64,000 nt of DNA from the NCBI RefSeq assembly GCF_040110915.1, contig NZ_CP157793.1, positions 2,864,939 through 2,928,938 on the forward strand, given 5' to 3'. The translations under genes and the position numbers were made by a program. The notes beneath the pieces are model-generated. The model worked only from the letters and a program-made list of their open reading frames with translations. It ran no database searches and had not been told where the DNA came from. Position 1 is the stretch's first letter. The number at the start of each line of letters is the position of its first letter. This DNA is from Stappia sp. (lineage in GTDB: Bacteria > Pseudomonadota > Alphaproteobacteria > Rhizobiales > Stappiaceae). Shown piece by piece: positions 1 to 8,382 of the stretch.

Positions 1-1
1 G

Positions 2-817
2 CGCCTGTTCGCCGCGGCCATCGCGACGAGTTTCCTGGCGCTGGTCGGCGTCTCGCTGGTGCTGGCGCATGAGGCCGGGATCCGCTGGCGCCCGGCGCTT
101 CGGCGAATCGCCCGCGTCGCGCTTGCCGCCGGCGCGATCAGCCTCGTCACCTGGCTGGCGCTCGGCGATCAGTTCGTGCGCTTCGGCATCCTGCACGCGA
201 TCGCGCTCGGCTCCCTCATCGCCCTGCCCTTCGTCGCTGCGCCGCCGGCGGTGACGGCGCTCGCGGGGCTCATTGTCCTCGCCCTGCCGCTCGGCCTGCG
301 GGTCTCCTTTCCCGGCGACGCCTGGTTCGGCTGGACCGGTCTGGTGGCCACCCCGCCGCTCTCGGTCGACTTCGTCCCCGTCTTCCCCTGGCTCGGCGTC
401 ATCCTGCTGGCGGTCGCCGCGACCCGGGTCTTTCGCGATGGTCCTGCCTGGCGCTCCCTTGCCGCCTGGCGCGCCCGCGGCCGGATCGCCGGTCTTGCCG
501 CCCTGGCCGGGCGCCATTCGCTGCTCGTCTATCTGCTGCACCAGCCGATCCTGTTCGGCAGCGTCTGGGCGGTCGTGGCACTCGGGCTTGCCCCGGACCG
601 CACGGAGCAGACCTTCGTCGAGACCTGCGCCATGTCCTGCAGCGTGGCGGCCGAGCCCGGCATCTGCGAAAGAGCCTGCCAATGCACGCTCGACGCGCTC
701 AAGGCCGACGGCACCTGGACCCGGTTGCTGGACGCCCCCGACGATCCCGCGCTCAATGCACGCCTGTCCGACGCCTATGGCCTCTGCCGAACAGAGATCG
801 GACCGGCGCGGGAGTGA
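2..817 (+). CDS. DUF1624-type membrane acyltransferase, C-terminal part (cut by window start)
   Basis: The frame is open from the first base of the window, so the gene begins upstream and the GTG at 59 is probably internal. The visible part carries several hydrophobic segments, then a segment reading [15 protein letters not shown], which is typical of the last membrane helix of the DUF1624 (heparan-alpha-glucosaminide N-acetyltransferase-like) family. These are multi-pass inner-membrane proteins presumed to move acyl groups onto cell-surface sugars. After the last helix there is a soluble tail with about six cysteines (C-x3-C and C-x3-C-x-C patterns, roughly the last 70 residues), unusual enough to suggest disulfides or a metal site in the periplasm. 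It ends before a 253-bp gap that holds a CRP-like palindrome. The family call rests on the last helix and is fairly good; the substrate is unknown. Confidence 0.7.
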   Translation, partial: RLFAAAIATSFLALVGVSLVLAHEAGIRWRPALRRIARVALAAGAISLVTWLALGDQFVRFGILHAIALGSLIALPFVAAPPAVTALAGLIVLALPLGLRVSFPGDAWFGWTGLVATPPLSVDFVPVFPWLGVILLAVAATRVFRDGPAWRSLAAWRARGRIAGLAALAGRHSLLVYLLHQPILFGSVWAVVALGLAPDRTEQTFVETCAMSCSVAAEPGICERACQCTLDALKADGTWTRLLDAPDDPALNARLSDAYGLCRTEIGPARE

Positions 818-841
818 GGCGAGACTGCCTCTTCACGGACA

Positions 842-857
842 TGTGACCGGCGTCACA
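842..857. promoter_or_regulatory. CRP-type palindrome TGTGA-N6-TCACA
   Basis: The 16 bases read TGTGA-CCGGCG-TCACA, a perfect palindrome matching the classical CRP core. It lies 25 bp after the acyltransferase stop and 214 bp before the anmK ATG, the only forward gene it could serve. What is seen is the sequence; binding by a CRP/FNR-family protein is inferred. Confidence 0.5.
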
Positions 858-1070
858 GACCCGGCCCGACCGACGGGCGAAAGTGCTGATCCGCACCGCA
901 GCTCGCGCCCTCGCCTGTTGCCCTCCCTCTCCTGCCCCCGGCAAACCGGAGCACACGAATTGATCGGCGGCCCCGATTGCGCGCATGATCGCGCGACTGC
1001 CGCCCTTTCGAAAACCGCGCGGACCGCTCGACACGGACCGCGCCCTCACGCCAGACGGGATTTCGCACCT

Positions 1071-2201
1071 ATGACCCCAGCCTGGGCCATCGGCCTGATG
1101 ACCGGCACCGTTCTCGACGGCAACATCGACGTCGCCGCGATCCGCACCGACGGCGAAACCGTGTCCGAATTCGGCGTGTGGCGTCTCGAACCCTATCCGG
1201 GCGATCTGAAGCCGCTCTTGCAGGAGACGGTGGCCGCCGCGCGGGCCTGGGGCTTTTCGGGCGCCGAGCCCGCCCTCTTCGCCCGCGCCGAGGCCCGGGT
1301 AACGCAAGCGCAAAGCGACGCGGTCGCCACCGTGCTGCGCGACGCCGGCCTGCGCCCGACCGACATCGCCGTGATCGGCTTTCACGGCCAGACGGTGCTC
1401 CATCGCCCGCCGACAGCGGACGGACCGGGCCGCACGCGCCAGCTCGGCAACGGCGCGGAGATGGCGGCCCGCCTCGGCATTCCGGTGGTCGACGACTTCC
1501 GCAGCGCCGACATGCGCGCCGGCGGTCAGGGCGCGCCCTTGTCGGCGATCTATCATGCCGCGTTGCTGGAGCGCATCGGCGCCGGCGACGACACGGCGGT
1601 GGTGAACCTCGGCGGCGTCGCCAATCTGACCTGGGTGGATTCAGCCGGCACGCCGCATGCCTTCGACACCGGCCCCGCCAATGCCCCGGTCAACGACTGG
1701 ATCGCCGCGCACGGACTGGGGGACATGGACCGCGACGGCACCTGCGCGCGCGCCGGCACCGTCGACGAGGCCCGCCTGGCGCAGGCGCTGACCCATCCCT
1801 TCTTCGCCGCCGCCTATCCCAAGTCGCTCGACCGCAACGACTTCACCTCCGATCTCGCCCGGGGACTGACGGTCGCCGACGGTGCGGCGACGCTGACGGC
1901 CTTTTCCGCCGCGGCCGTCGGCGCCGGTCTCGACCGGCTGCCGAAACGCCCGTCGCGGCTGATCGTGGCCGGCGGCGGACGGCGCAACCCGCAGATGCTC
2001 GCCGAGCTTGCCGCGCGCACGGGCGCCGAGATCCGAACCGCGGAGGACGTGGGCTGGCGCGGCGACGCCATCGAGGCGGAGTGCTTCGCCTTTCTCGCCA
2101 TGCGGACCTTGCGCGGACTGCCGATCAGCTTCCCGCTGACGACGGGCGTCTCCGCCCCGCTGACCGGCGGCGTCGCGCATGCGGCCCCGCCGGCCGCCTG
2201 A
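1071..2201 (+). CDS. anmK: Anhydro-N-acetylmuramic acid kinase AnmK
   Basis: AnmK phosphorylates and opens 1,6-anhydro-MurNAc released from murein turnover, giving MurNAc-6-phosphate for cell-wall recycling in the cytoplasm. The product is 376 residues, the usual family size. The N-terminal phosphate loop [10 protein letters not shown] (residues 8-17), the HGQTV segment near residue 105, GGVANLT near 181-187, [12 protein letters not shown] near 199 and a late GGGRRNPQM near 300 are all hallmarks of the actin-like ATPase fold of this family. In many AnmK proteins the loop reads GTSxDG; here it is GTVLDG, a small deviation. The frame stays open for 800 bp upstream because of base composition, and ATG 1071 is chosen because homology starts there. 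No MurNAc-6-P etherase is nearby. Confidence 0.93.
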   Translation: MTPAWAIGLMTGTVLDGNIDVAAIRTDGETVSEFGVWRLEPYPGDLKPLLQETVAAARAWGFSGAEPALFARAEARVTQAQSDAVATVLRDAGLRPTDIAVIGFHGQTVLHRPPTADGPGRTRQLGNGAEMAARLGIPVVDDFRSADMRAGGQGAPLSAIYHAALLERIGAGDDTAVVNLGGVANLTWVDSAGTPHAFDTGPANAPVNDWIAAHGLGDMDRDGTCARAGTVDEARLAQALTHPFFAAAYPKSLDRNDFTSDLARGLTVADGAATLTAFSAAAVGAGLDRLPKRPSRLIVAGGGRRNPQMLAELAARTGAEIRTAEDVGWRGDAIEAECFAFLAMRTLRGLPISFPLTTGVSAPLTGGVAHAAPPAA

Positions 2202-2275
2202 CGGGCCTCGCCCTTGAGCGCGCCCTTTCTCCGCCCTCACTCCGGCATCGGTCCAGCTCCATCTCCACGGTCCCC

Positions 2276-2740
2276 ATGAGCCTGCGTCCTCCCTCCTCCC
2301 TCACCGCTTCCGCCGACGACCCGCTCGCCGCCGCCCTGCGCCAGGAGACCGCCGGCGAGATGGCCGCCGCACTCGGCCGCGCCGGTGCCCGGCTGGAAAC
2401 CGCGCTGCACCGGCTGGACGGCGCGCATCGGCGTCTCGACGCAGCGCGACGGACCGCCGTGGACGTTGCGGAGACCGAACGGCGCTGGCAGACGCGCCAT
2501 GCCGAGGCCTGCGAGGCACTCTGGGCGCTGCTCGTGCAGCGCGAGCTGTGCGGATTGCGTCGGCACGAGGGGATGCTGCGCGAGTATGGCGTTCCGCCCT
2601 CCGTGCGCCTCTATGCCGGTCCGGCGGCGACGGCGACACCGGTCCCGCCACCGGCCACGACACACCCGGACGCTGCCGACGAGACGGCGGCCTTCGGGCC
2701 GGCGACGTCGCCGATGCCAGACGAAGGAGGCGCCCGATGA
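2276..2740 (+). CDS. Conserved hypothetical, helical, 154 aa
   Basis: A 154-residue protein with a central helical region (about residues 20-105) rich in Ala, Arg and Glu with heptad-like spacing, consistent with a coiled coil, followed by a Pro/Thr/Ala-rich disordered tail. It has no signal peptide or membrane segment. The start at ATG 2276 is the first one downstream of anmK (75 bp gap). I do not recognise a function; small helical alphaproteobacterial families of this kind are annotated only as DUFs. High-GC codon use in this frame and the compact position between two real genes support it being coding. Confidence 0.6.
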   Translation: MSLRPPSSLTASADDPLAAALRQETAGEMAAALGRAGARLETALHRLDGAHRRLDAARRTAVDVAETERRWQTRHAEACEALWALLVQRELCGLRRHEGMLREYGVPPSVRLYAGPAATATPVPPPATTHPDAADETAAFGPATSPMPDEGGAR

Positions 2741-2919
2741 GGGCCCTCGACATCTGGCGGTTTCGCCCCCTGCACGGCCGGGGAAACGGGCCCGCGCCGC
2801 GCACCCGGGACCCCGCCCCGCGCCCCGACGACGGCAGACATGCATCGGGGACGTCTTCCCCGGGCGCCCGAGCCGGTATATTCAAGACACAATCACGAAC
2901 AGCCGCGATCGGCCCCATC

Positions 2920-3930
2920 ATGACACCTAGCCTTGCCAAGATCGGCGCGACGCGCCTGACCGCCGCCCTCGGGATCGCGGCGCTGATGCTCGCCGCCCCG
3001 GTCCAGGCGCCGGCGACGGTGGGGGTCGGCGCGCATGCGCTGCAGGCCGCGACGCTCGTGCCGGAAGGCAATCGCAACGCGCGGCAGCCGAAGATCCCTT
3101 TCGCCTCGGCGCGGCGCACGGCCGCCAGCAACAGCGCCTATGACGCCAAGTTCGACCGCATCGTCGCCGTGCTGCGCCGCGACACGCGGCTGATGCGCAA
3201 CATCAAGCGCGTGGCCGACAGCTACGGCATCGATCCGATCCACATGATCGGCGCGATCGTCGGCGAGCACACCTACAATTACGACAGTCTCGACAGCGCC
3301 CAGTCCTATTACGTCAAGGCGCTCGCCTATGCCGGCATCCGCATCGAATTCGCCTTCGGCGACGAGCATGTGGAGGACTTCGTCCAGCGCCCCGAGTTCG
3401 AGCGCTGCAATGCCGGAAAGCGCGACAGCAACGCCCGCTGGAGCTGTTACCAGCGCTACTGGAACAGCCGGTTCCGCAACCGGCAGGTCGACGGCGTCCG
3501 CTATCCGGACAAGACCTTCAACGAGACCTTCTTCCAGCCGCTGTTCGCCGGCCAGAGCTTCGGCCTCGGCCAATTGTCCCCGCTCACCGTGCTCAAGATG
3601 AGCGACCGGGTCGCCCGGGTAAGCGGCTTCCGGAAGCTGACCGCGCGCGACGCGCAGGAGGTCTACCGCTCCACGATGGACCCGGCCCGCTCGCTGCATT
3701 ACATGGCGGCCGTACTGCGCGACGCCATCGACGCCTACCGGCAGGTCGGCGGCGTCGACATCTCCAAGAACCCGGGAATCACCGCGACGCTCTACAATCT
3801 CGGCGATCCTTGGACCCGGGCGGCCCAGTACAAGCGGCGGCGCGCGTCCGGCCAGGCGCGCTGGCCGGAGGAAAACTACTACGGCTGGCTGGTCAACGAC
3901 CGGATCGAGACGCTGCGCGGCCTGCTGTAA
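2920..3930 (+). CDS. DUF1402 family exported protein
   Basis: The 336-residue product begins with a signal peptide (hydrophobic run at about residues 10-30, LGIAALMLAAPVQAPA), then matches DUF1402, a family largely limited to Hyphomicrobiales. Characteristic segments are YGIDPIHMIGAIVGEHTYN near residue 105, SFGLGQLSPLTVLKMSD near 210 and the C-terminal NPGITATLYNLGDP and ENYYGWLVND. The 'IVGEH...GLGQLSPLT' arrangement recalls lytic transglycosylase/lysozyme-fold proteins, in which a Glu after the first helix is catalytic, so a role on peptidoglycan is plausible but only inferred. It follows a small hypothetical gene and converges on a small exported-protein gene. ATG 2920 is the start that exposes the signal peptide. 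Confidence 0.85.
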   Translation: MTPSLAKIGATRLTAALGIAALMLAAPVQAPATVGVGAHALQAATLVPEGNRNARQPKIPFASARRTAASNSAYDAKFDRIVAVLRRDTRLMRNIKRVADSYGIDPIHMIGAIVGEHTYNYDSLDSAQSYYVKALAYAGIRIEFAFGDEHVEDFVQRPEFERCNAGKRDSNARWSCYQRYWNSRFRNRQVDGVRYPDKTFNETFFQPLFAGQSFGLGQLSPLTVLKMSDRVARVSGFRKLTARDAQEVYRSTMDPARSLHYMAAVLRDAIDAYRQVGGVDISKNPGITATLYNLGDPWTRAAQYKRRRASGQARWPEENYYGWLVNDRIETLRGLL

Positions 3931-3961
3931 CCCCCGCGCCGCCGGGTGCCTGAAGGGAGGA

Positions 3962-3978
3962 GAGCCCGGACCGGGCTC
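3962..3978. terminator. Short GC hairpin between convergent genes
   Basis: GAGCCC-ggacc-GGGCTC forms a 6-bp hairpin in the 51-bp gap between two convergent genes. It could slow transcription from both sides but has no T-tract, so it is a weak terminator candidate. Confidence 0.3.
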
Positions 3979-3981
3979 CGC

Positions 3982-4257
3982 TCACTCCATCCAGCAGACT
4001 TCCTTCATGACCTTGACCAGCTCCCCGGTCTTGGGATCGCGCACCGGGGTCGGCATCTCGTTGCACACCTTGACCCGTTGCTGGAACGGCGAGCGGCCGC
4101 CCTTGATGGTCGGCCCGCCGCGCGCCTCGTCGCGCTTCAGCCGGTCCAGCAGGATCATTCGGTCCATGTAGTCCTGCCCCGCCTGAGCCGGCCCGACCGG
4201 CGCGGCGAGCGAGAGGGAAAAGGCCGCCACGGCGGCGAGCAAGACGGTGTGTCGCAT
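3982..4257 (-). CDS. Small exported protein, unknown function
   Basis: A 91-residue product with a clear signal peptide (residues 1-26, ending at a VGPAQAG-type cleavage site). The mature part is only about 65 residues, charged, with a predicted helix (YMDRMILLDRLKRDEARGG) and two cysteines, one mid-chain (VCNEMP) and one in the last four residues (CWME), that could form a disulfide. A GGAG motif sits about ten bases before the ATG. It is convergent with the DUF1402 gene and co-directional with the downstream hydrolase gene at 4364. I know no family for it. Confidence 0.65.
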   Translation of the reverse strand: MRHTVLLAAVAAFSLSLAAPVGPAQAGQDYMDRMILLDRLKRDEARGGPTIKGGRSPFQQRVKVCNEMPTPVRDPKTGELVKVMKEVCWME

Positions 4258-4363
4258 CTCTGGCTACTCCATTGGCGCAGCGGCCCGGTGTCCGGCGCGC
4301 CGCCTTCTGACCGCTCAAGATAGGCGCGACATGCCGCCGGCCAAGACCCGGAACCTGCGCGGA

Positions 4364-5035
4364 TCAGCGCAGATAGGGGTTGGTCTTGCGCTCCTGCCCC
4401 AGCGTCGAGGCCGGCCCGTGTCCGGGCAGGAAGGTGACGTCGTCGCCGAGCGGCAGCAGCTTGTCGCGGATCGAGGCGATCAGTGTCTCGTGATTGCCGC
4501 CGGGCAGATCGGTGCGCCCGACCGATCCGGCGAAGACCACGTCGCCCGACACCAGGAAGCGAAGCTCCGCATCGAAGAACACCACATGGCCCGGCGCGTG
4601 ACCGGGACAATGCAGGACCTGGAAGCTGCGCCCGGCGATTTCCACCGTGTCGCCCTCGTCGAGCCAGGTGTCCGGGTCCACCCGGCGCACGCCCGCGACG
4701 CCGAACTGGCGCGCCTGTTCCTCCACCCGGTCGATCAGCTCGCGATCCGCCTCGTGCGGCCCCACGATCGGCACGCCAAGGCGTTCGGCGAGATCGGCCG
4801 CCCCGCCGATATGATCGATATGCCCATGCGTCAGCACGATCTTGTCGACCTCGACCCCGTGCTCGCGCAGCGTCTTCTCGATCCGCTCGATATCGCCGCC
4901 GGGATCGATCACCGCGCCGCGCTTCGTCTCCCGGTCGAAGATGACCGAGCAGTTTTGCTGAAAGCCGGTCACCGGCACGACGATCACCTGGATCGGCGGC
5001 TCCTGGCCCTGCGCGGCGTCTGTCTGATCGCTCAT
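4364..5035 (-). CDS. Metallo-beta-lactamase-fold hydrolase, GloB/YcbL-like
   Basis: A 223-residue MBL-fold hydrolase. The zinc-binding set is complete: T-H-G-H-I-D-H at 69-75, H146 in CPGHAPGH, D165 in SGDVVFAGS and H206 in LPGHGP. The short length and the absence of the C-terminal HAGH domain point to the YcbL/type II glyoxalase-like group, which hydrolyses thioesters such as S-lactoylglutathione in the cytoplasm; the true substrate is not fixed by sequence. ATG 5035 was preferred to upstream in-frame starts because a GGAAGGG ribosome-binding site lies just upstream and homology begins at once (IQVIVVPVTGFQQNCS). A large inverted repeat lies 57-100 bp upstream of the start. Confidence 0.88.
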   Translation of the reverse strand: MSDQTDAAQGQEPPIQVIVVPVTGFQQNCSVIFDRETKRGAVIDPGGDIERIEKTLREHGVEVDKIVLTHGHIDHIGGAADLAERLGVPIVGPHEADRELIDRVEEQARQFGVAGVRRVDPDTWLDEGDTVEIAGRSFQVLHCPGHAPGHVVFFDAELRFLVSGDVVFAGSVGRTDLPGGNHETLIASIRDKLLPLGDDVTFLPGHGPASTLGQERKTNPYLR

Positions 5036-5091
5036 CGTGTTCCCTTCCTGCTTGCGCGGCACGCGCGACAGGTAACCCGCGTGCGCGCGCC

Positions 5092-5135
5092 TTGACAAGC
5101 ATGTCCGGGGCGGGGTCGGCACCCGCCCCTGTCAA
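5092..5135. repeat. Inverted repeat with TTGACA/TGTCAA ends and an 8-bp GC core
   Basis: TTGACA (5092-5097) and its complement TGTCAA (5130-5135) flank a perfect 8-bp stem, GGGGCGGG (5107-5114) with CCCGCCCC (5122-5129) and a 7-base loop. The left side carries an extra nine bases between the outer and inner arms. It lies in the divergent region between the hydrolase gene (start 5035, minus) and the RGG/cold-shock gene (start 5474, plus). It may be a regulator site or a leader hairpin for either gene. The outer arms look like -35 hexamers facing one another, but no good -10 is found at the right distance. Confidence 0.5.
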
Positions 5136-5473
5136 AACGAACAGGCGAGCGATGGAGCGAGCCGACCGCCCGTCGGCCGATGCACGACAACGGGGGGCGA
5201 CCCTAGGGTTTTCCTTGCTCCCGCGCGGCCTCCGCACATATGATGCAACTGCGGTCGGCATGGGGTGCACCGGGATCGCGGTCGGGCGCGAACCGGCCGA
5301 GGCCCCTGCGTCAGGCAGACCCGAAACGGGCCGGAGGACGTCCGCCGCAAGGGGAAGCATCCTGCCCGACATGCAAGCAGGCGTTGCGGAGAACGAGGCG
5401 AGGCAGGTCCGACGCGCACGCAGACAACGATCCCGGCCCGGCAGGACAGCGGGCCAGTAAAGGTGACTTCAAG
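5136..5473 (+). other. Long leader region before the cold-shock-domain gene
   Basis: About 340 bp with no credible gene. An ORF runs through it in frame with the downstream gene but has no homology-like content or good start. Cold-shock genes often have long structured 5' untranslated regions, so this may be a leader RNA; the sequence alone does not show where transcription begins. Confidence 0.35.
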
Positions 5474-6265
5474 ATGAATGACTGGCGTTCGAACAACCGT
5501 CGGCAAGGCAAGCGGCGCGGTGGTTCGAAGGAATTCGGAGGGGAGCCGGACGATTTCGGCGGCTCCGATTACGGCAAGCGCAACAAGCCCGCGCGCGGCG
5601 GGCGCCGCGAGGCCTTCGGCGAGGCCGGCTGGGAAGCTCCGGCCGGCCCCGGTGAACCGTTCGAGGGCGGCGGCGCGCCCTTTGCCGGAGACCGGTTCGG
5701 TGGAGGTGATCGGTTCGGCGGCGGCGACCGCTTCGGCGGCGGCGACCGGCCCCCGCGCGACGATCGGCGCGAGGGCGGACCGCCCCGGCGCGGGTTCGGC
5801 GACCGGACCCCGCAGGATCGCGGTCCCGACGAGCGCCGCAGCGGCGGATATGGCCAGCGCGACGGCGGTGGCTTTCGCGGCGGCCCCCGTGACGGCGGCG
5901 GGTTTCGCGGCGGACAGGGCCCGCGCGAGGGCGGCGGCTTCCGGGGCGAGGGGCAAGGCCCGCGCGACGGGGGCGGCGGCGGCTTCCGTGGTCCGCGGCG
6001 CGAGCGACCGCCGGTCGAGCGCGGCCCGCGGCAATCCGGCACCGTGAAGTTCTTCAAGTCCGACAAGGGCTTCGGCTTCATCATGCCGGATTCGGGCGAG
6101 CCCGACGTCTTCGTGCATATCTCGGCTGTCGAACGCTCGGGCCTCACCACGCTGGACAGCGGCCAGCGGGTCTCCTTCGAGACCGAGCCCGACCGGCATG
6201 GCAAGGGACCGAAGGCGGTCGAGCTTCAGATCGAGGACGCCGGCGACGCACCGCAGCCGGAGTAA
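5474..6265 (+). CDS. Cold-shock-domain protein with long Gly/Arg-rich N-terminal region
   Basis: A 263-residue protein whose last 75 residues are a standard cold-shock domain: GTVKFFKSDKGFGFI (RNP1 KGFGFI at 198-203) and VFVHI (RNP2, 212-216), so it should bind single-stranded RNA/DNA. The first ~188 residues are low-complexity: three RFGGGD copies near 74-91, then repeated RDGGGFRGG-like units near 129-172, with many Asp, Arg and Gly. This resembles eukaryotic RGG-box RNA chaperones and is far longer than CspA (about 70 residues). Family knowledge suggests an RNA chaperone; condensation through the RGG part is my inference. ATG 5474 starts MNDWRSNNRRQGKRRGG, which recurs as the N-terminus of such alphaproteobacterial proteins. 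A long 3' region with tandem repeats follows. Confidence 0.85.
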   Translation: MNDWRSNNRRQGKRRGGSKEFGGEPDDFGGSDYGKRNKPARGGRREAFGEAGWEAPAGPGEPFEGGGAPFAGDRFGGGDRFGGGDRFGGGDRPPRDDRREGGPPRRGFGDRTPQDRGPDERRSGGYGQRDGGGFRGGPRDGGGFRGGQGPREGGGFRGEGQGPRDGGGGGFRGPRRERPPVERGPRQSGTVKFFKSDKGFGFIMPDSGEPDVFVHISAVERSGLTTLDSGQRVSFETEPDRHGKGPKAVELQIEDAGDAPQPE

Positions 6266-6376
6266 CGCGTCCCGCGCGCTCGAGCATCGGCCGTTCATGC
6301 ATCGGCCCAGATGCACCGACGCGGGATGAACAGGCCCGGGATGCACCGGCAGAACGCATCGGGAGGGTCGCCCCCC

Positions 6377-6482
6377 AGGCGGCTCTCCCCGCGAGGCTCT
6401 CCCCGAGAGGCTCTCCCCGCGAGGCTCTCAAGGGTTCCGATCCGAATGGCCCGGCTCCCATTGGCCCGGCCCCCATTGGCCC
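6377..6482. repeat. Two short tandem-repeat tracts
   Basis: At 6377-6430 a 14-bp unit, AGGCTCTCCCCGCG, occurs about four times with small changes. Just after it (6446-6482) a second tract repeats a unit around CCCATTGGCCCGG. A small frame crosses these tracts (6311-6553) but its Arg/Pro-rich peptide follows from the repeats and shows no sign of being a gene. Confidence 0.6.
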
Positions 6483-6565
6483 CACAAGGCCAGCCTCTCA
6501 ACGCCGGCTCCGAGGACCGACAGAGGTCTCCAGGGACCGACAGAGACCGATGACACAAGCTCTTT

Positions 6566-6600
6566 CCGCCGCGGACGGCCCCGTCCGCGGCGGTTGTCTT
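6566..6600 (+). terminator. Rho-independent terminator
   Basis: Perfect 13-bp arms, CCGCCGCGGACGG (6566-6578) and its complement (6581-6593), are followed by TTGTCTTT. It is 300 bp after the cold-shock-domain gene, the nearest forward gene upstream, and 150 bp before the next gene, so the repeat tracts would lie in a long 3' untranslated region. Confidence 0.75.
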
Positions 6601-6746
6601 TGCCACCCGCTTCCCCACCGTCTGCCCAGCCAACTCGCCGGCGCGGGGCGGCCCACCTGAGGGCGCCGCGCTGATCGTATAAGTGGGGCCGCCAGCGGGC
6701 GCCACGCCCCTTGCCTTTGGGGCCGCGACTTCGCATAGATCCGCCC

Positions 6747-7328
6747 ATGACAGATGACACCGACGTTTCCTCGCCCGCGAAGTGCCGCGCACCCGCCGCC
6801 ACACAGCAGACAGGGCGCATCCGCGCCTTCGCCCCCGGCGACCGCGACACCGTTCTGGCGGTCAATCAGGCCAATCTTCCCGCCGTCGGCAGCCTGACCG
6901 GCGCCGCGCTCGATGCGCTCGTTGCGCAGGCCCGCGCGACGCTCGTCGCCGAGGTCGACGGCCGCCCGGCGGGTCTGCTGATCTGCCTCGACCATACGGC
7001 GCGCTACGACAGCCCGAATTTCGCCTGGCTGAAGGAGCGCCTTGGCCGCTTTACCTATGTCGACCGCATCGCGCTGGCGCCCGACGCCTGCGGGCTCGGG
7101 ATCGGTCAGCGGCTCTATGAAACGCTGATCGCGCGGCTCGCGGAGGATCCCGCGACCGCCGGCCTGCCGCTCGCCTGCGAGGTCAACACCCGCCCGGCCA
7201 ATCCCGGGTCCCTGCGCTTTCACCGCAGGCTCGGCTTCGTCGAGATCGGCACCCTGGACCACGGCGACAAGGCGGTGGTGTTCCTGTCGCGCACGGCAGA
7301 CCCCGCATCCGGCGAGGCCTCCCTGTGA
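6747..7328 (+). CDS. GNAT family N-acetyltransferase
   Basis: A 193-residue GCN5-related acetyltransferase. The acetyl-CoA pyrophosphate-binding motif is seen as RIALAPDACGLGIGQRLYE near residues 108-126 (Q/R-x-x-G-x-G type), followed by the late motif NPGSLRFHRRLGFVEIG. Such enzymes move acetyl groups from acetyl-CoA to an amine; this branch (COG3818-like, with a NQANLPAVGSL N-terminal segment) has no firmly known substrate. ATG 6747 is preferred over an upstream TTG or GTG because homology starts near residue 25. Its stop overlaps the GTG start of rlmJ by four bases, so the two are probably translationally coupled. Confidence 0.85.
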   Translation: MTDDTDVSSPAKCRAPAATQQTGRIRAFAPGDRDTVLAVNQANLPAVGSLTGAALDALVAQARATLVAEVDGRPAGLLICLDHTARYDSPNFAWLKERLGRFTYVDRIALAPDACGLGIGQRLYETLIARLAEDPATAGLPLACEVNTRPANPGSLRFHRRLGFVEIGTLDHGDKAVVFLSRTADPASGEASL

Positions 7329-8197
7329 ACTATCGTCACGCCTTCCACGCCGGCAACATCGGCGATGTGCTCAAGCATGCGGTGCTGGCACGCATTCTCA
7401 CCTATCTGAAGGCCAAGCCGGCCGCCTTCCGGGTGATCGACACCCATGCGGGCATCGGCCGCTACGATCTTCTGGAAGGCGAGGCCCGGCGCACCGGGGA
7501 ATGGCAGGCCGGCATCGCCCGGGTGCTGGAGACGCCCCGGCCGGCGGCCATCGCCGAGCTGCTCGCGCCCTGGCTCGACGTGGTCGCGGCGCTGAATGCC
7601 GAGGCCGGAGAGACGGCGGCGTCCGACGCGCCTTTACGCTTCTATCCCGGGTCTCCGCTGCTGACGCGCCGGCTGCTGCGCAAGCAGGACCGGCTGACCG
7701 CCACGGAGCTTCACCCGTCCGATCACGCGACGCTGGCCACGCTCTTCGCCGGCGACCGCCAGGTCAAGGCCATCGCGCTGGACGGCTGGCTGGCGCTCGG
7801 CAGTTTCGTGCCACCGAAGGAGCGCCGGGGGCTGGTGCTGATCGACCCGCCCTTCGAGGCGACCGACGAGTTCGACACGCTCGCCGCCCGCCTCGTCAAG
7901 GCGTGGCGGCGCTGGCCGACCGGCGTCTATGCGGTCTGGTATCCGATCAAGGACCGCAAGCAGGTCAACCGCTTCTATCAGCGCCTGCGCGAGGGCGGCC
8001 TTGCGAAGGTGATGGCGGTGGAGCATTTCGCGGGCAGCGCGCATCCCGACAGGCCGATGATGGGCAGCGGTCTGGTGATCGTCAATCCGCCCTATGTGCT
8101 GCGCGACGAGCTTCAGATCCTGCTGCCCTGGCTGACCGACACGCTGGCGCAGGGGCCCGGCGCCGACTGGCGACTGATCGACCTCGCCGGCGAATAG
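7325..8197 (+). CDS. rlmJ: 23S rRNA (adenine-2030-N6)-methyltransferase RlmJ
   Basis: RlmJ adds a methyl group to N6 of A2030 in 23S rRNA using S-adenosylmethionine. The 290-residue length is near the E. coli enzyme. The N-terminus MNYRHAFHAGNIGDVLKHAV is diagnostic, the SAM site lies around IDTHAGIGRYDL (about residues 38-49), and the catalytic DPPF motif occurs in LVLIDPPFEATDEF near residue 175. The start codon is GTG at 7325, overlapping the preceding acetyltransferase stop (GTGA), which fits the family N-terminus exactly. Expression is therefore likely tied to that gene. Confidence 0.94.
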   Translation: MNYRHAFHAGNIGDVLKHAVLARILTYLKAKPAAFRVIDTHAGIGRYDLLEGEARRTGEWQAGIARVLETPRPAAIAELLAPWLDVVAALNAEAGETAASDAPLRFYPGSPLLTRRLLRKQDRLTATELHPSDHATLATLFAGDRQVKAIALDGWLALGSFVPPKERRGLVLIDPPFEATDEFDTLAARLVKAWRRWPTGVYAVWYPIKDRKQVNRFYQRLREGGLAKVMAVEHFAGSAHPDRPMMGSGLVIVNPPYVLRDELQILLPWLTDTLAQGPGADWRLIDLAGE

Positions 8198-8382
8198 AGC
8201 GACGACCGGAGCGGCGACCGCAATCCTCCCGGGCCGTGCCGCCGGGCGGCTTGACCGCGCGGGCGCGCTGGCGCATCGTCCAATCGTCGTCACGACCTCG
8301 GTGGGCCGGCCCCGCGTGGGAGACCCGTCGCACGTCGAAGAGCCGACGCCGAAAGCCGACGCCGAAAACCAGGGAGACGTTC

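Noticed and set aside
273..1070. N-terminal extension of anmK by 266 codons
   Set aside because: Overlaps the acyltransferase gene in another frame and contains non-coding gap sequence; AnmK homology begins at 1071.
6311..6553. An 80-residue Arg/Pro-rich peptide in the repeat tracts
   Set aside because: The sequence follows from tandem DNA repeats; no ribosome-binding site and no family-like content.
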